This document shows, one piece after another, positions 48,974-60,643 of a stretch of 64,000 nt of DNA. The DNA lies in contig CM039130.1 of assembly GCA_022036555.1 (NCBI GenBank), positions 24,698,519-24,762,518 on the forward strand. Reading direction: 5' to 3'. Both the position numbers and the translations under genes were made by a program. Each line of letters starts with the position of its first letter. Positions within the stretch are counted from its first letter, which is position 1. The DNA is from Microstegium vimineum (Eukaryota > Streptophyta > Magnoliopsida > Poales > Poaceae). Below the pieces are notes generated by a model, which had not been told where the DNA came from, did not search any database, and was given only the letters and a program-made list of their open reading frames with translations.

Positions 48974-51900
48974 TGTGACGGAACCGTCCAAATTATAAGA
49001 GATCAAGTACCAAAGTAGCTGACTTAACTGCCACTTTAAGCACTTGAGCCCATATAATCTTGGTAGTCCGGAAATCTCGAAGGATTTCTAACAATCGTAT
49101 ATCAAACCAGGATCGCGCAAACTCAGGTATGCACATTCGAACGAGCCACAAATAAACCAAAAATACTTGAAATACGAAATAGAGTTAATACAACACTTGT
49201 TCCAAATAAAAGTAGTACTTACACCACAACACCTGTGGCCGAATAAAACATTGTTTGAAACTGAACTTGAAGTTTTAAAAGACGAGGGTGCCCACGATGT
49301 CACATCCGACAACAGCAAAAGATGAGCTCGTAGAAGACCTTGCCCAAGGCCTACTCCTCTTCTCCTTCGAAAGGATAGAGACAGTGCTTACAATAGCCGA
49401 AGCATACTTGGCCATCTGCAACAAACAGGATAAACCCTGAGTACGGAAATGTACTCAGCTAGACTTACCCGTCTAACTGAAAATAAAGACTCCAAGGATA
49501 TGCAAGGCTATTTATGTGGATCTGGATAAACTTGCTTTTTGCGGAAAAGCGAACAAGATGAACTAAAGATTATATAACAGCCATTTTCCATCCTATTATT
49601 TCTCTAGGTTTGCACCTATACTAGAGCACACACTTGATCTACTCAAACAATATAATAACATATATCCAATTCCTTCATCAAAATTTTAGTAGAACCATTA
49701 CGATGTCACATGGAGTTGTACCGTGGTGAAGCTCAGCATAATCCCCCATATCCAGTGGGGGGCGGCAATTCGAATTGATATACACCAGCTGGTAAGATTA
49801 CCTTTAACACACGCCCACACTTTCCCCGTCGGGTCAGCATTAGGTTACTGCTCAACAAAGTCCAGGTGATAACCGACGCGATCTCAGAGTAGTCCACCCA
49901 ATTGCAGAAATCAGTTGACCACCACGGGGCAGGTCATATCTGCAAACTAGAGGGTGCTCGCAGTAGGCTGAGAACCGGCCCGGACAGTGTTTACTCGGCT
50001 TCGCGGTCGATACTCACAACGAACCCTATGTGAAAGGGCGCATTCAAAGATGTAAGAGGGCCACCATCGTATACAAACCTATACGATCCAACGGACGGAT
50101 TGCCCCCAAGTCTAAACCACTTGGTGCACTTGTCTTCCAGTTGACCGCATTCATTACTACCATTGGTTCTTTCCACGATAGCAAATATAGCCAACCGTGA
50201 TAGTATTACCCCTAAGGGATAATACGAAACATAAAATAAAAGGTAACCATTTATTCTAAGCAGGCTAAGCGGTTGCTTTTACTTTTATTAACAGGGTAAC
50301 AAGGTAGGTAAAACAATATTCAAGGAAGGTAATGCATCAAATTGGGATTCAATCAACTCCTGTCACCTAATGCATCACAGTATAAAATACTCAAGTAGAT
50401 TAATTGTAAATAATGGGAGGCTTAAGAATGCTCCGGGGCTTGCCTTGAGTGAAGGTGGAGGGCTGGTGGTCAGGGCACTCAGGGAGGTTAGTATCGAGCT
50501 CGTGGTACTCCTCGTTTAGCTCCTGTACCTTCTGGACTTCTGTCTCTGTTGGCTCCTGATGTTCCTCCACGGATCCTAAATGATTGCAATGCATAATAAG
50601 TAACTTGATGATGCAGGGATGATGCTTGAACAAGATTTAGCACACTAAAAGAGATTTTTAAGCATAGGACCAAAGAACTACCACAAAGCCACTTAGAACT
50701 AGAGCTACTAGCTAGCAGGGTAAAACATGCTATAACTTATTCTTAACAGAAGCTATGCTTAAAACATATTTATCAGGAAAGTTCCATGTTTTAAACATGC
50801 ACAAGCTATCACAGGAATTAATCTAAGAAAACAACAGAAATACATATTAACTTTAATATAAGCAGGAAACAACTAATTAAACATTAGAACCGAAGACATT
50901 CTCCAAAAACATTTATATACACACAACAGACAGATCATCACATATAGAGTCTACAAAAACTAATTTCACCAGTTTAGGATTTACCAAACTCTAGATATAA
51001 CTTAAACAAGCATGAACATATTACTAAAAAAATGGAATAGGGAATCATTTCGGAAACGGGCTCGAGACACGCAGAGGCGCGCAGGGCGACTGACAGGCAG
51101 GACCCTCGATTACTCGAGGTCCAGCTACCGTCGAGCAGGAAACAGAGGATGGTGCTGATCGGCGTGTTCTCGTCGATAGTGAGGTCTTCGGCGATGGGGT
51201 TGGTTGTGCTAGGCTCGGGATGACTACGCGAATCCACTGGTGGTGTCGGTTGAACTGTTGCAACCATAAAAAGGGGTCGACGGCGTGCGGTGGCGGTGCA
51301 GCACGACGGTGCAACACGGCGAGGTGATCACCGACGATGCGAGGCTCGGCGCAAGGTCGCGTTAGCATCGTGGTGATGTGGTGAGTGCGGCTCGAGGGTT
51401 AGTTGAGCCGGAGAGGCTCTGTGGAAAACTGACCACGTGCAAGCTCCGCGTCGGTGGCAATGGCGCACGGCCAACGGTGCTGTGCTGATAAGGGTCGAAC
51501 TAGAGCTAGGGAAAGGCGTTCTCACCTCGGCTGGCTCCGGTGAAACTTCCACGAAGATGGAGGCATCGGAGGCGAGACGGTGATCGGATGAACACTGCTT
51601 GGTCGGTGCGGTGGTGACTCGGGATCGAGGAACGACGGGGACGTTCCGGCGACTAGAGTCCACTGCTGGTTAAAGCGAGGCGAGCAGTGTGTGTGCGGGG
51701 CAAAGGCGAAAGCTAGAACGAGAAGGATTGAGCAGAGGAGCTTGGGTGGTGGTGTATTTGAGAAGGGGCGCTTGCGGTGCTCGGAGCTCTCGTCGCAACG
51801 ATGGCAGAGAAGTACGAGCGAGTGAGCGAGTGAGGATGAGTGCGGACGAGTGTGGGAGATGGAGGAGGTATAGGCGCTCCTCTTGGCATGGTCATGGCCG

Positions 51901-53077
51901 ACCGGCGCGGCCAGTGGGGGCCGTGACGTGATGGTGCGGCGGTGGCAGCGGCGCTGGCGTGTTTGCGGCGAGCGGCGCAGAGCAAAACTTGGTCGACGCG
52001 TCGTTAGCGCGGATTCGCGTTCGATTGCGAAAGAGACCGGGCGGGGCGCTGATCGGACGCGTCACTGCGGCGGCGTCACTGTGAAACGACGGCGCGGCGC
52101 GCGGCAGTGTGGCTGGCAGGTCTGCGGCGGCGAAGCAGGGCGTCAGTGGCGGTGAAGCGATGCGGACTCGGTCCTAGCACCGTTAGCGCGGGCGCGAGTG
52201 TGGACGCGACTGTGACAGCGCGAGTGGCGACAGCGATGTCGGTGCAGGACCGCAGCGGCGGCGATGGCGTGTTCCACTTCCGTGGTCAGGCATCGTCGGC
52301 CACGCGGCGGACGACGCCGACGTACGGTTTAGCCGCGGTCGGGTGAGTGCGCGCGGGTGTGCGCGGCACGTGCGTGCGGGCGAGCGCGCGGGAGAGGGGT
52401 CGATATCGAGGGGAGGGGTCGATCGACTGATCGAGCCTCCGACTCGGTCGAGCCTCCTGCGAGGGGTCGTTCGATCGAGCCTCTAACTCGGTCGAGCCTC
52501 CTGCGAGGGGTCGTTCGATCGAGCCTCTCACTTGGTCGAGCCTCCTGCGAGGGGTCGTTCGATCGAGCCTCTGACTTGGTCGAGCCTCCTGCGAGGGGTC
52601 GTTCGATCGAGCCTCTGACTCGGTCGAGCCCTCTGCGCGGGGTCGTTCGTCCAAGCCTCGGTTCGTCACTTCGAGGGGTCGAAGTCGAGGGGGGGGGGTC
52701 GATTGACTGGCTGATCGAGCCTCTAGCCCGGGGTCGTTCGATCGACCCTCGGTCCGTCCCTTTCATCGAGCGGCGGTCGAGGCTGAGCGTTGGTGCTCGG
52801 CCTGTTCCGGTTTTGAGTTCCTTTTTCCTATTTTCTTTTATTTGATAAAACCAAGCAGGGTAAACAAACCTAAAGCAAACCATACTTTACTCTAAGCATA
52901 GCAAGGTTTAACTAAACAGGTTGATCACAAGATTAAGCACAAAACACCTATTCATTCTAGTTTGAAAACATATAAACACTCACATGAAATGATAACATAT
53001 GCAAACATGAATGCAATGAAATGCTGTACTTAGTGGCTAATAATGATCCTAATGCAAGCTTGACACAGGGTGTCACA
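48974..53077 (-). mobile_element. Solo LTR, 4.1 kb, inserted in element B gag
   Basis: Begins TGTGACGG and ends GTGTCACA, so it has TG...CA ends on both strands, and is flanked by a perfect 5-bp duplication GTGGT (48969-48973 and 53078-53082). There is no internal coding region, which fits recombination between two LTRs of a gypsy element. On the minus strand it starts TGTGACACCC, a common start of large gypsy LTRs, and the great length suits the Tekay/Del type. That lineage and orientation are inferred. A TATA-like word (CATAAATAGCC, minus strand, 49508-49518) lies near one end. 51050-52800 is strongly GC-rich with spurious long frames and a 44-bp tandem repeat. Removing it rejoins the gag reading frame region. 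Confidence 0.85.
52429..52648. repeat. 44-bp tandem repeat, five units
   Basis: Units start at 52429, 52473, 52517, 52561 and 52605, an exact 44-base period with few substitutions. Each begins GATCGAGCCTC, has a second TCGAGCC half and ends GGGGTCGTTC. Related but irregular copies lie on both sides (52395-52428 and 52650-52790). Because 44 is not a multiple of three, the repeats cycle through frames, which argues against a protein role. Confidence 0.92.
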
Positions 53078-53082
53078 GTGGT

Positions 53083-56000
53083 GCTGACACAAGCAACGAT
53101 AGGCAGCACCAGCCTGTGTGGAAAACCAAGCTTCCTCAGTGGTGCCCTAAGGGTCTAACAAAGACTCAGAAAAGGAGAATCTAGCGTGAACGCCAAAGCG
53201 ACTTATATGACAACGAACATCCTTCAAGGGAAAAGCAGTGGAGGCCAAAGCGTAAGGATAGGGATCCGCCGGCAGAAATCAATATGGTCGTCATATTGCC
53301 GATGGAGTTCATGGCACCTGTCAGTGACGAAGAAGAGGCTGCAGAAATGGCGCAGTTGATATTGGATCTGATGGTAGCTGTCTTTGAGAAGCCTGCCGAT
53401 GATGAAAGGCAACATCGAAGGGCTCTGTTTGTTAAGGGCAAAGTGGATGGATAGCCTGTAACGAAAATGCTGGTGGATGGCGGGGCGTCAATAAATATAA
53501 TGCTATACGTCATGTTCAGGAAGCTTGGAAAAGGCGACCAAGACTTAGTCAAGACGGACATGAAACTCAAGGATTTTGAAGGCAATGTGTCGCCAGCTAT
53601 GGGAGCCGTATGTGTTGAATTAACCATCGACAGTAAAACTTTGCCGACAACATTTTTTGTGATTAGTGACAATGGTACTTACAACTTGCTCCTAGGAAGG
53701 GATTGAATCCATGCTAATTGCTGCATTCATTTTACGATGCACCAAAGCCTTATGCAGTGGGTTGGAGAAAAAATTGAAGTCGTCCGGAGTGAGACTCCAT
53801 CGATTGTTGCATCGGCAGAAGCGGAAACTTATGAGCAAACCAAGTGCATATCTGGTGAAGCTTGGGACACGGAGTTCCTCAAATTTGCCGATTACCGCAT
53901 TACACCGATCCAAGCAGTCGGTCCTGAAGAAGAGTTTTAATGGATCGATTCGCCGATGATGGAAAACTAGGACAGGGGTTCACATCGGCCGATGATTTAA
54001 TAGAAGTAGATATCGGCAATGTAGTAAACCTAGGCCAACCTTCATTAGTGCTAATTTAGATTCCTAATGTAAATAACAGTTGATTGATTTGTTAAAGGAA
54101 TATAAAGATTGTTTTGCTTGGGATTATACATAAATGCCTGGTTTAGACCGATCGATCGTTGAACATCGGTTACCTATCAAGTTTGGTTCCACCCACATCG
54201 GCAACCTGCACGCCGATGCAATCCTACCATTCTACCTGACATTAAGGCTGAGATTACAAAGTTAATTGAAGCTGGGTTTATTCGACAATGCCGATATGCC
54301 GAATGGATTTCTAATGTGGTTCCTGTGTATAAGAAAAATGGAAAACTTCGTGTTTGTATTGATTTCAGGAATCTCAACAAGGCTACACTGATGGATGGTT
54401 ACCCGATGCCCGTTGCTGATCTGCTGATTGATGCTGCTGCTGGACATCAAATCATTAGCTTCATGGATGGTAATGCTGGGTATAATCAGATATTCATGGC
54501 TGAGGAAGACATATCCAAGACTGCTTTTAGATGTCCAGGTCATGCCAGTTTATTTGAGTGGGTTGTCATGACTTTTGGCTTGAAGAATGACGGTGCTACT
54601 TATCAAAGAGCAATGAATTTTATCTTTCTTAAGTACATCGGCACGTTAGTCGAAATCTATATTGATGATGTGGTGGTTAAGTCCAGAAATTTTGAGAAGC
54701 ATCTTGCCGATTTGCAAAAAATCCTAGAGTGCACAAGGGAGGATGGATTGAAGATGAATCCTAACAAGTGTGCATTTGATGTATCGGCAGACCAGTTTTT
54801 GGGTTTCATAGTGCATTAGAGAGACATCGAGATCGATAGAAAATCTATTGATGCAAGTAATAAGGTGGTTGCCCCTACAAACAAGACTGAGCTGCAATCC
54901 TTGATCCGCAAGATTAATTTCATTAGAAGATTTATATCCAACTTATCTGGTAAGATTAAATCTTTTAGTCCATTGTTAAAGCTGAAAGTCGATCAAGTGT
55001 TTACATGGAAAGAGGAACAACAGTTAGCCTTGGAGGAGATCAAAAAATATTTGGTAAACCCTCCAGTCTTGGTTCCACCTCAACACGGGAAACCTTTCAG
55101 GTTGTATTTGTCTGCCGATGACGGTGTTATCGGATCAGCCTTAATTCAAGAATTTGAAGGGAAAGAACATGTGGTATATTATTTGAGCAGAAGACTGGTA
55201 GATGCTGAAACAAGGTATTCGGCCATAGAAAGATTATGCTTATGTTTATATTTCTCTTGCATAAAATTGAGGCATTATTTATTGTTGGCCGAATGCACTG
55301 TTATCTGCAAAGATGATGTAGTCAAGTACATGCTGTCGATGCCGATATTAAGTGGGAGAATTGGCAAATGGATTCTGGCACTCTTAGAATTTGATTTAAG
55401 GTATGAATCGGCTAAGGCAGTTAAAGGTCAAGTAATGGCCGATTTTGTTACTCAGCATTGCAATATGGTAAGCTCTGTAGAAATTGCTCCTTGGACTTTG
55501 TTCTTTGATGGGTCTACATGCAAAGAGGGGGCAGATATCAGTGTTCTCTTAATTTCACCCCAAGGACGGAAGTATGAGATTTCGTTGCCCATTGTTGCTA
55601 CATCAACAAACAATCAGGCTGAATATCAAGCTTTAATAAAGGGGTTGGAATTACTCAGGGAAGTGCGTGCCGATGCTGTTGAAATTTTTGGCGACTCTAT
55701 GTTGGTGATCAATCAATTGACTGGGGTATATGAATGCCGAAGTGAATTGTTGATTGCACACCATGAGAAGTGTTTACGGTTATTGAAAGAATTCAAAGAG
55801 TATCGCCTTGAGCATATTCCTAGGTTACATAATGAAGAGGCCAATCGGTTAGCACAGAATGCTTCAGGATATCAGCCGATTCAAGAAGTTATGACATCGG
55901 TAATGGTTGCCGATGACTGTAAAAAGGAAATCGCCGATTACTTAAGAGATCCATCTAAGAAGGTTGAAAGGCGTCTAAGGTTCCAAGCTACCAAGTATGT

Positions 56001-57174
56001 GCTACGTGACAATGAATTGTATTATCGGACGATTGATGGAGTTTTGCTCAGATGCCTTGGTAAAGAGGAATCAAAAGAATTGATGGGCGAGATCCATAAG
56101 GGTGTGTGTGGAGCACATCAATCGGCATTTAAAATGAAGTGGATGATTAGGCGGAATGGATATTATTGGCCGATAATTCTTGAATATTGCTTCAACTATT
56201 TTAAAGGGTGCCAGGATTGTCAGAAGTTTGGTAATGTAGAGAGGGCACCTACATCGGCAATGAATCCTATAATCAAGCCTTGACCGTTTAGAGGATGGGC
56301 TATTGATCTCATCGGCCAAATTTATGCGCCGTCAAGCAAGGGGCATAAGTTTATACTTGTTGCTACCGATTACTTCACGAAATGGGTTGAGGCGATTCCT
56401 TTGAAGAAGGTGACATCGGTAAACATGGTAGATTTTGTAAAAGAACACATTGTTTACCGATTCGATATTCCTCAAACTATTACTACCAATCAAGGGACCA
56501 TGTTCACATCGGGAGAGTTTGATGAGTTTGCTGCTGGTATGGGGTTCAAGGTATTGTATTCTTCTCCTTATTATGCCCAAGCTAACGGTCAGGCTGAGGC
56601 GACTAATAAAGGAGTTATTAAACTTATTAAACACAAAATTGAAGAAAACCCTAGAAGGTGGCATATAGTATTGAATGAAGCCTTATGTTCGTATCGGATG
56701 GCGTGTCATGGTGCAACCAAAGTTTCACCGTATCAGTTGGTCTATGGACACGATGTTGTCCTACCTTGGAAAGTTAAAACTAGTTATAGGCGGTTGTTTT
56801 CTCAAGACCAATTGACTGCCGATGAGTATGATACTCTTATGAAAGATGAGTTAGAAGACTTAGCAATTCATCGGTTGAGGGCTCTGATCAGCATTGAAGA
56901 AAATAAGAAAAGAGTTGCCAGATAGTATGATAAGAAGGTGAAGGTGAAGGAATTTACCGATGGTGATCTGGTATGGAAATTGATTTTACCGATTGGGACT
57001 AAGAGTTCTAAGTTTGGAAAATGGTCTCCTAATTGGGAGGGTCTGTTTTGGATAAATCAATCTGTTCCTGACAATGCTTATATTTTAGAAACTCTCGAAG
57101 GAGTTGCATTCTCCAAAGCGATCAACGGTAAATACTTGAAGAAATATTACCCTAGTATTTGGGTAGATGCATAA
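53083..57174 (+). pseudogene. Gypsy element B end of gag and pol (Tat type)
   Basis: Continues element B after the solo LTR. The end of gag (to about 53230) is followed by a protease with MLVDGGASINIM (53467-53502) and a reverse transcriptase (54316-54819) with FMDGNAG and catalytic YIDD (about 54655-54670). Two successive RNase H domains (from about 55090 and 55490; LFFDGS, GDSMLVINQL) lead to the integrase zinc region (GVCGAH, then CQDCQ, 56100-56225). The core has the first Asp at about 56305, TTNQGT at about 56480 (Asn where the second Asp is expected) and Glu in QAEATNK (about 56600). The 472-codon frame 54865-56283 is intact. Stops at 53453-53455, 53704, 54817-54819, 56281-56283 and 56923-56925 break the rest. 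Pol ends at TAA 57172-57174, 119 bases before the convergent antisense gene. Confidence 0.9.
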
Positions 57175-57293
57175 GGTATCCGTTTGAATGCCGATGAAAG
57201 AAAAAGTTATAAAACATCGGTAAAAGCATACTGATATTATATTACAAAGAAAAATCAAGTGTTACATTTGCCGATATAATAAATTGTAGCAAA

Positions 57294-60222
57294 TTACAAA
57301 AAGGATTGAATAGCTGATATCGCACGCAGGCGAATTTGCTCTATTTCTTCCATCTCCCTAGCGTCATCATCGGCAGACCCTTCAACTGGTTTGATCTTCT
57401 TCTTCAACAGGATAGTTTGTCGGGCATTTCTGTCCCTTTCTTGTCGCAGAGCCTTAATGGTGTCGGGCAGTTGAGCTTTCTTTTGGCTGGCTATGTTCAG
57501 GGCTTCTTCAACCCTTTTCAGTTCAGTCAGCAGCTCTTCCCTCCTTGCCGATAGGTGAACTATCTCTTGCTCAAAATTGGCGCCGGAAGCTTCTACTCAG
57601 TTGATAAGAAGGTGATGGCGAAGGAAAACAAGCTATCCGCTAGAGCAGAATCTTCTCTGTCTTCGTCTTCGTCGGGAAGGTTGACGCCAAAGGAGAACAA
57701 GCTGTCAGGGGAGTCTTGGGCCTGAAAAGGAGAAGGTTAAAATTTGCCGATCATAAGTTTATACTACAAGTTTTTTAGATAATCGGCTTACCATCTTGAA
57801 GCGGATTTCTTGCCTGGGACTTGGGAAGTTGGCTGGTATAGCCTCATCCTGGAGATCGGCAATAGTTGCCGATGAACACGTTTCCGTGGGGGGAACGGTT
57901 GGTGCTGTTGGTGTTGTTGCTGGCGCTGTCTCTGCTGCGATGGTTGGCTCCTGTGGCGGTGATGTCGTCCTCTGGTCAGGATTTTCATCCGGTGTGGGTG
58001 CTGGTGCCGATGTTGTTGCAGCTGGTTCTTGTGGCGATGGTATCGTCTCCTGATCGGGGGTTTCGTTCACTGATTGCTCAGGGACGGATACCGATGTTGG
58101 TTCTGCCATTGGTGCATCGGCAGGAGTTGGTGACGCAGCTGGAGTGGCTCGCCTCAGGCGTTTATTCTTTGGTGCAGCGGTAGGTGAACCGACCCGTTTT
58201 GGTTGTGAAGCCTAGGGGGCATCGGCAACAGGAGTTGGAGAAGCTTGTACGTCTGGAGCAGTTGCCGATGACCTCGCTACCTGAAAAATGTTTGGTGCAA
58301 GTTACATAAAGTAAATGTTGCCGATGAGCAGTATGTGATCGGTATAAGTACAAATAAAACTTACTGCAAAAGCCCGTGCCAAGATGGCGGCAGCAGCCGA
58401 TGGAGTAGCAATGGTTTTTACAGGCGTTGGTTTGGGCTTGAGGATGACTTTGGGTACCCTCTAAGGAGTGAAGGCGGCCAGTGTAGGAGCTTTATTACCG
58501 ATAATCGACATAGGGCTCATCACTCGAAGGTGGAAGGGCTTGCCACTCTTGCTCATTTGGGGGATTGGATCGTCAAACTGTTAGGCAAAAGAAGATCAGA
58601 TACCGATGATAGAGGTAAATAATAAGAAATGTATTGGAATAAAAAACTTACTGCATCATCGGGAATGACGTAATTTGTGTCAATCAAATGCTGATAGTAG
58701 TGCGATGACTTGGCGAACAGTTGATTTCTCCATTCTTGCCACCAAAATTTGTATTCCTCTGTAATGAAAGATGTTGGTTCCCAGGAGGATAGGTCGATGT
58801 CTGATGTATCGGCATCGGGAGGGAGATTGACAACTTTGTTCCAGTCCATGGCGCTGGAGATGATTTGTTTTGGTTTTATCACCTTGGCGTAGCAGAGCTT
58901 GATCGGTAATTGGCCGAATGTCAGTTGTCTTGCTGCTGCCGATGGGTAATAGAACTGAAAGGATGGAGGAGCATTCTTTCCAGTTCCGAAAATGTTAACT
59001 GGAATAGCTCGGGAAACAATGTTGGCCTTCATGATTAGTTCATTCTGAGGCATGTTCCAATCAGTAAGATTGAACAACAGAGGAAATCGGTTGTCATCAT
59101 CAATGTAAGGCCACCAAAGCCGTTCTGAAGCAGGGATTCCGTTATAAAGCTTTTGAAAGAATCTGCCGAACTGGTCTGCATTGGCATCGGTTCTTGGCAG
59201 CACTATGATAGCCTCCCCGAAATTGAGTGGGGGATGAGTTGCCGATTCATCCTCATCAAATACATAATCTTCTGATATGTCCCTTGGGAATTGCTGATTG
59301 AACAAGTCAAATTGGAGAACTTTGTACATGTGTGCATTTAACCACATGTTTATGAACCACCAAGGACCCCCAAGATTGCGGATGGACTCGCCCAACAATA
59401 GCTTCTTGGACACTTGGTGTAGGAGACAGTACACCGATCCAAGGTGGTATTGGCCGAGAGGGAGTCTTGTTCCATCGGCCAGGAGTTCTGCTGCAGGGAG
59501 GTACATTGTGGTAGGTCCGACGGTTTTGCCACAGAAGATAAACTTTTCTAGCCACATGTTCAAAAAGATGGCGTGCTCCCTTTGACCTACCATCCAGTCT
59601 TTTGATATTCCCGGATGTAACCAGTCCAGCCGCCGATATTGCGCGTGTTCACCTTATATTCAGTCTTCCTATTGAACAGGGCGGGGGTATCGGCAGAGGA
59701 AACATCGAGGCCGGTAAGAATATGCACATCGGCAAGGGTGGGAGTGGCTGGTCCGTGCCTGAATAAAAAGACATTCATTGTATCAGACCAGAAATAGGAG
59801 GCCGCCATCATCATGTTCTCATTCTTCTCCATATCAGCAATGGAGAGCCTGATGCACTGGTCTAGGTTACGCTCTGACCAGTAAACTTGCTGTGTTCTGA
59901 TTACTCTAAGGTACCAGTTCTTCCATCCCTTGGTGTATTTAGGCCATGAACAGAAAGCATCCTTCTTCAGATCTAAAGGGGATACGGTTGGTCTCTGTGT
60001 TGATCAGATTGGTAGGATCAGGGTGTCCCATTGGGCCTAGATAGTTGAAATTGGACTGCTCAATGGGGATTACTACTTTGTTTTACAGTTCCTAGGTTTC
60101 GAAAAAAAATCAAAGAAAGAAAGGGGAAAAAGGATTAGAAAATTGATACGGAAAAGGAACTTGCAGAAGATGGAGTAAAGAGGAAGGAGATTTACTTTGG
60201 GGACGTCAAGGTGGATCGCCAT
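57294..60222 (-). pseudogene. Antisense plant-mobile-domain gene inside element B
   Basis: A five-exon gene on the strand opposite to gag-pol: 60222-60196, 60091-58652, 58577-58365, 58280-57792 and 57721-57294, all joined by GT-AG introns in phase 0. Exon 2 encodes a plant mobile domain (aminotransferase-like PMD family): KYTKGWKNWYLRV, FWSDTMNVFLFRHGP, TLADVHILTGLDV, WWFINMWLNAHMYKVL, WWPYIDDDNRFP. Exons 3-4 are basic and Pro/Thr-rich. Exon 5 ends in a probable coiled coil (ARREELLTELKRVEEALN). PMD proteins of hosts (MAIN, MAIL1) act in the nucleus in gene and transposon silencing and meristem upkeep. Breaks are a TAA near 60083, frameshifts near 59975, 59590 and 57600, and TAGs at 58461-58463 and 58212-58214. 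Splice sites and frame are otherwise kept, suggesting recent function. Confidence 0.82.
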
Positions 60223-60643
60223 TGGAGCTGAAGGAGTCGTTGTGATTCGTTCTCTGTTTGAAGGAATTACTGTTGCTTGAGCTCACGGAGTTGTTCTTCG
60301 GAGTCGCCGCCGAGGTAGAAGACGAGGGCAGGTGAAAGTAAAAGTGGGCTCAGGGTAAAAAACAGACTGGATCGTGGTAACTTTTATAAGCCTGGTCAGG
60401 GGTATTTTAGAATTTTCTTTGCACTGAGCAGGAATGTGGAAGGGTATGCAATAGGTATGTGCGGCAATCGAGGAGATATGATTGGGTTTATAACTGTTCA
60501 TGCTGCAGTCGCGGAATTTTGTTGATAAATTGCGATTTTTACGCGCGGTAATCGAGAAAGTCGTGCAGTTATCTTGGAGGGAACAGTTGTAGTAGAGAAT
60601 TTTGGCGCGTAAAATATTCTACACTCCGAAATTGGGGGGCATG

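Noticed and set aside
52429..52648. CRISPR-like regular repeat
   Set aside because: Units are contiguous with no variable spacers, and the context is a plant retrotransposon LTR.
51045..52883. Several long frames (up to 184 codons) on both strands
   Set aside because: They lie in the GC-rich half of a solo LTR, are built on a 44-bp repeat and match no domain.
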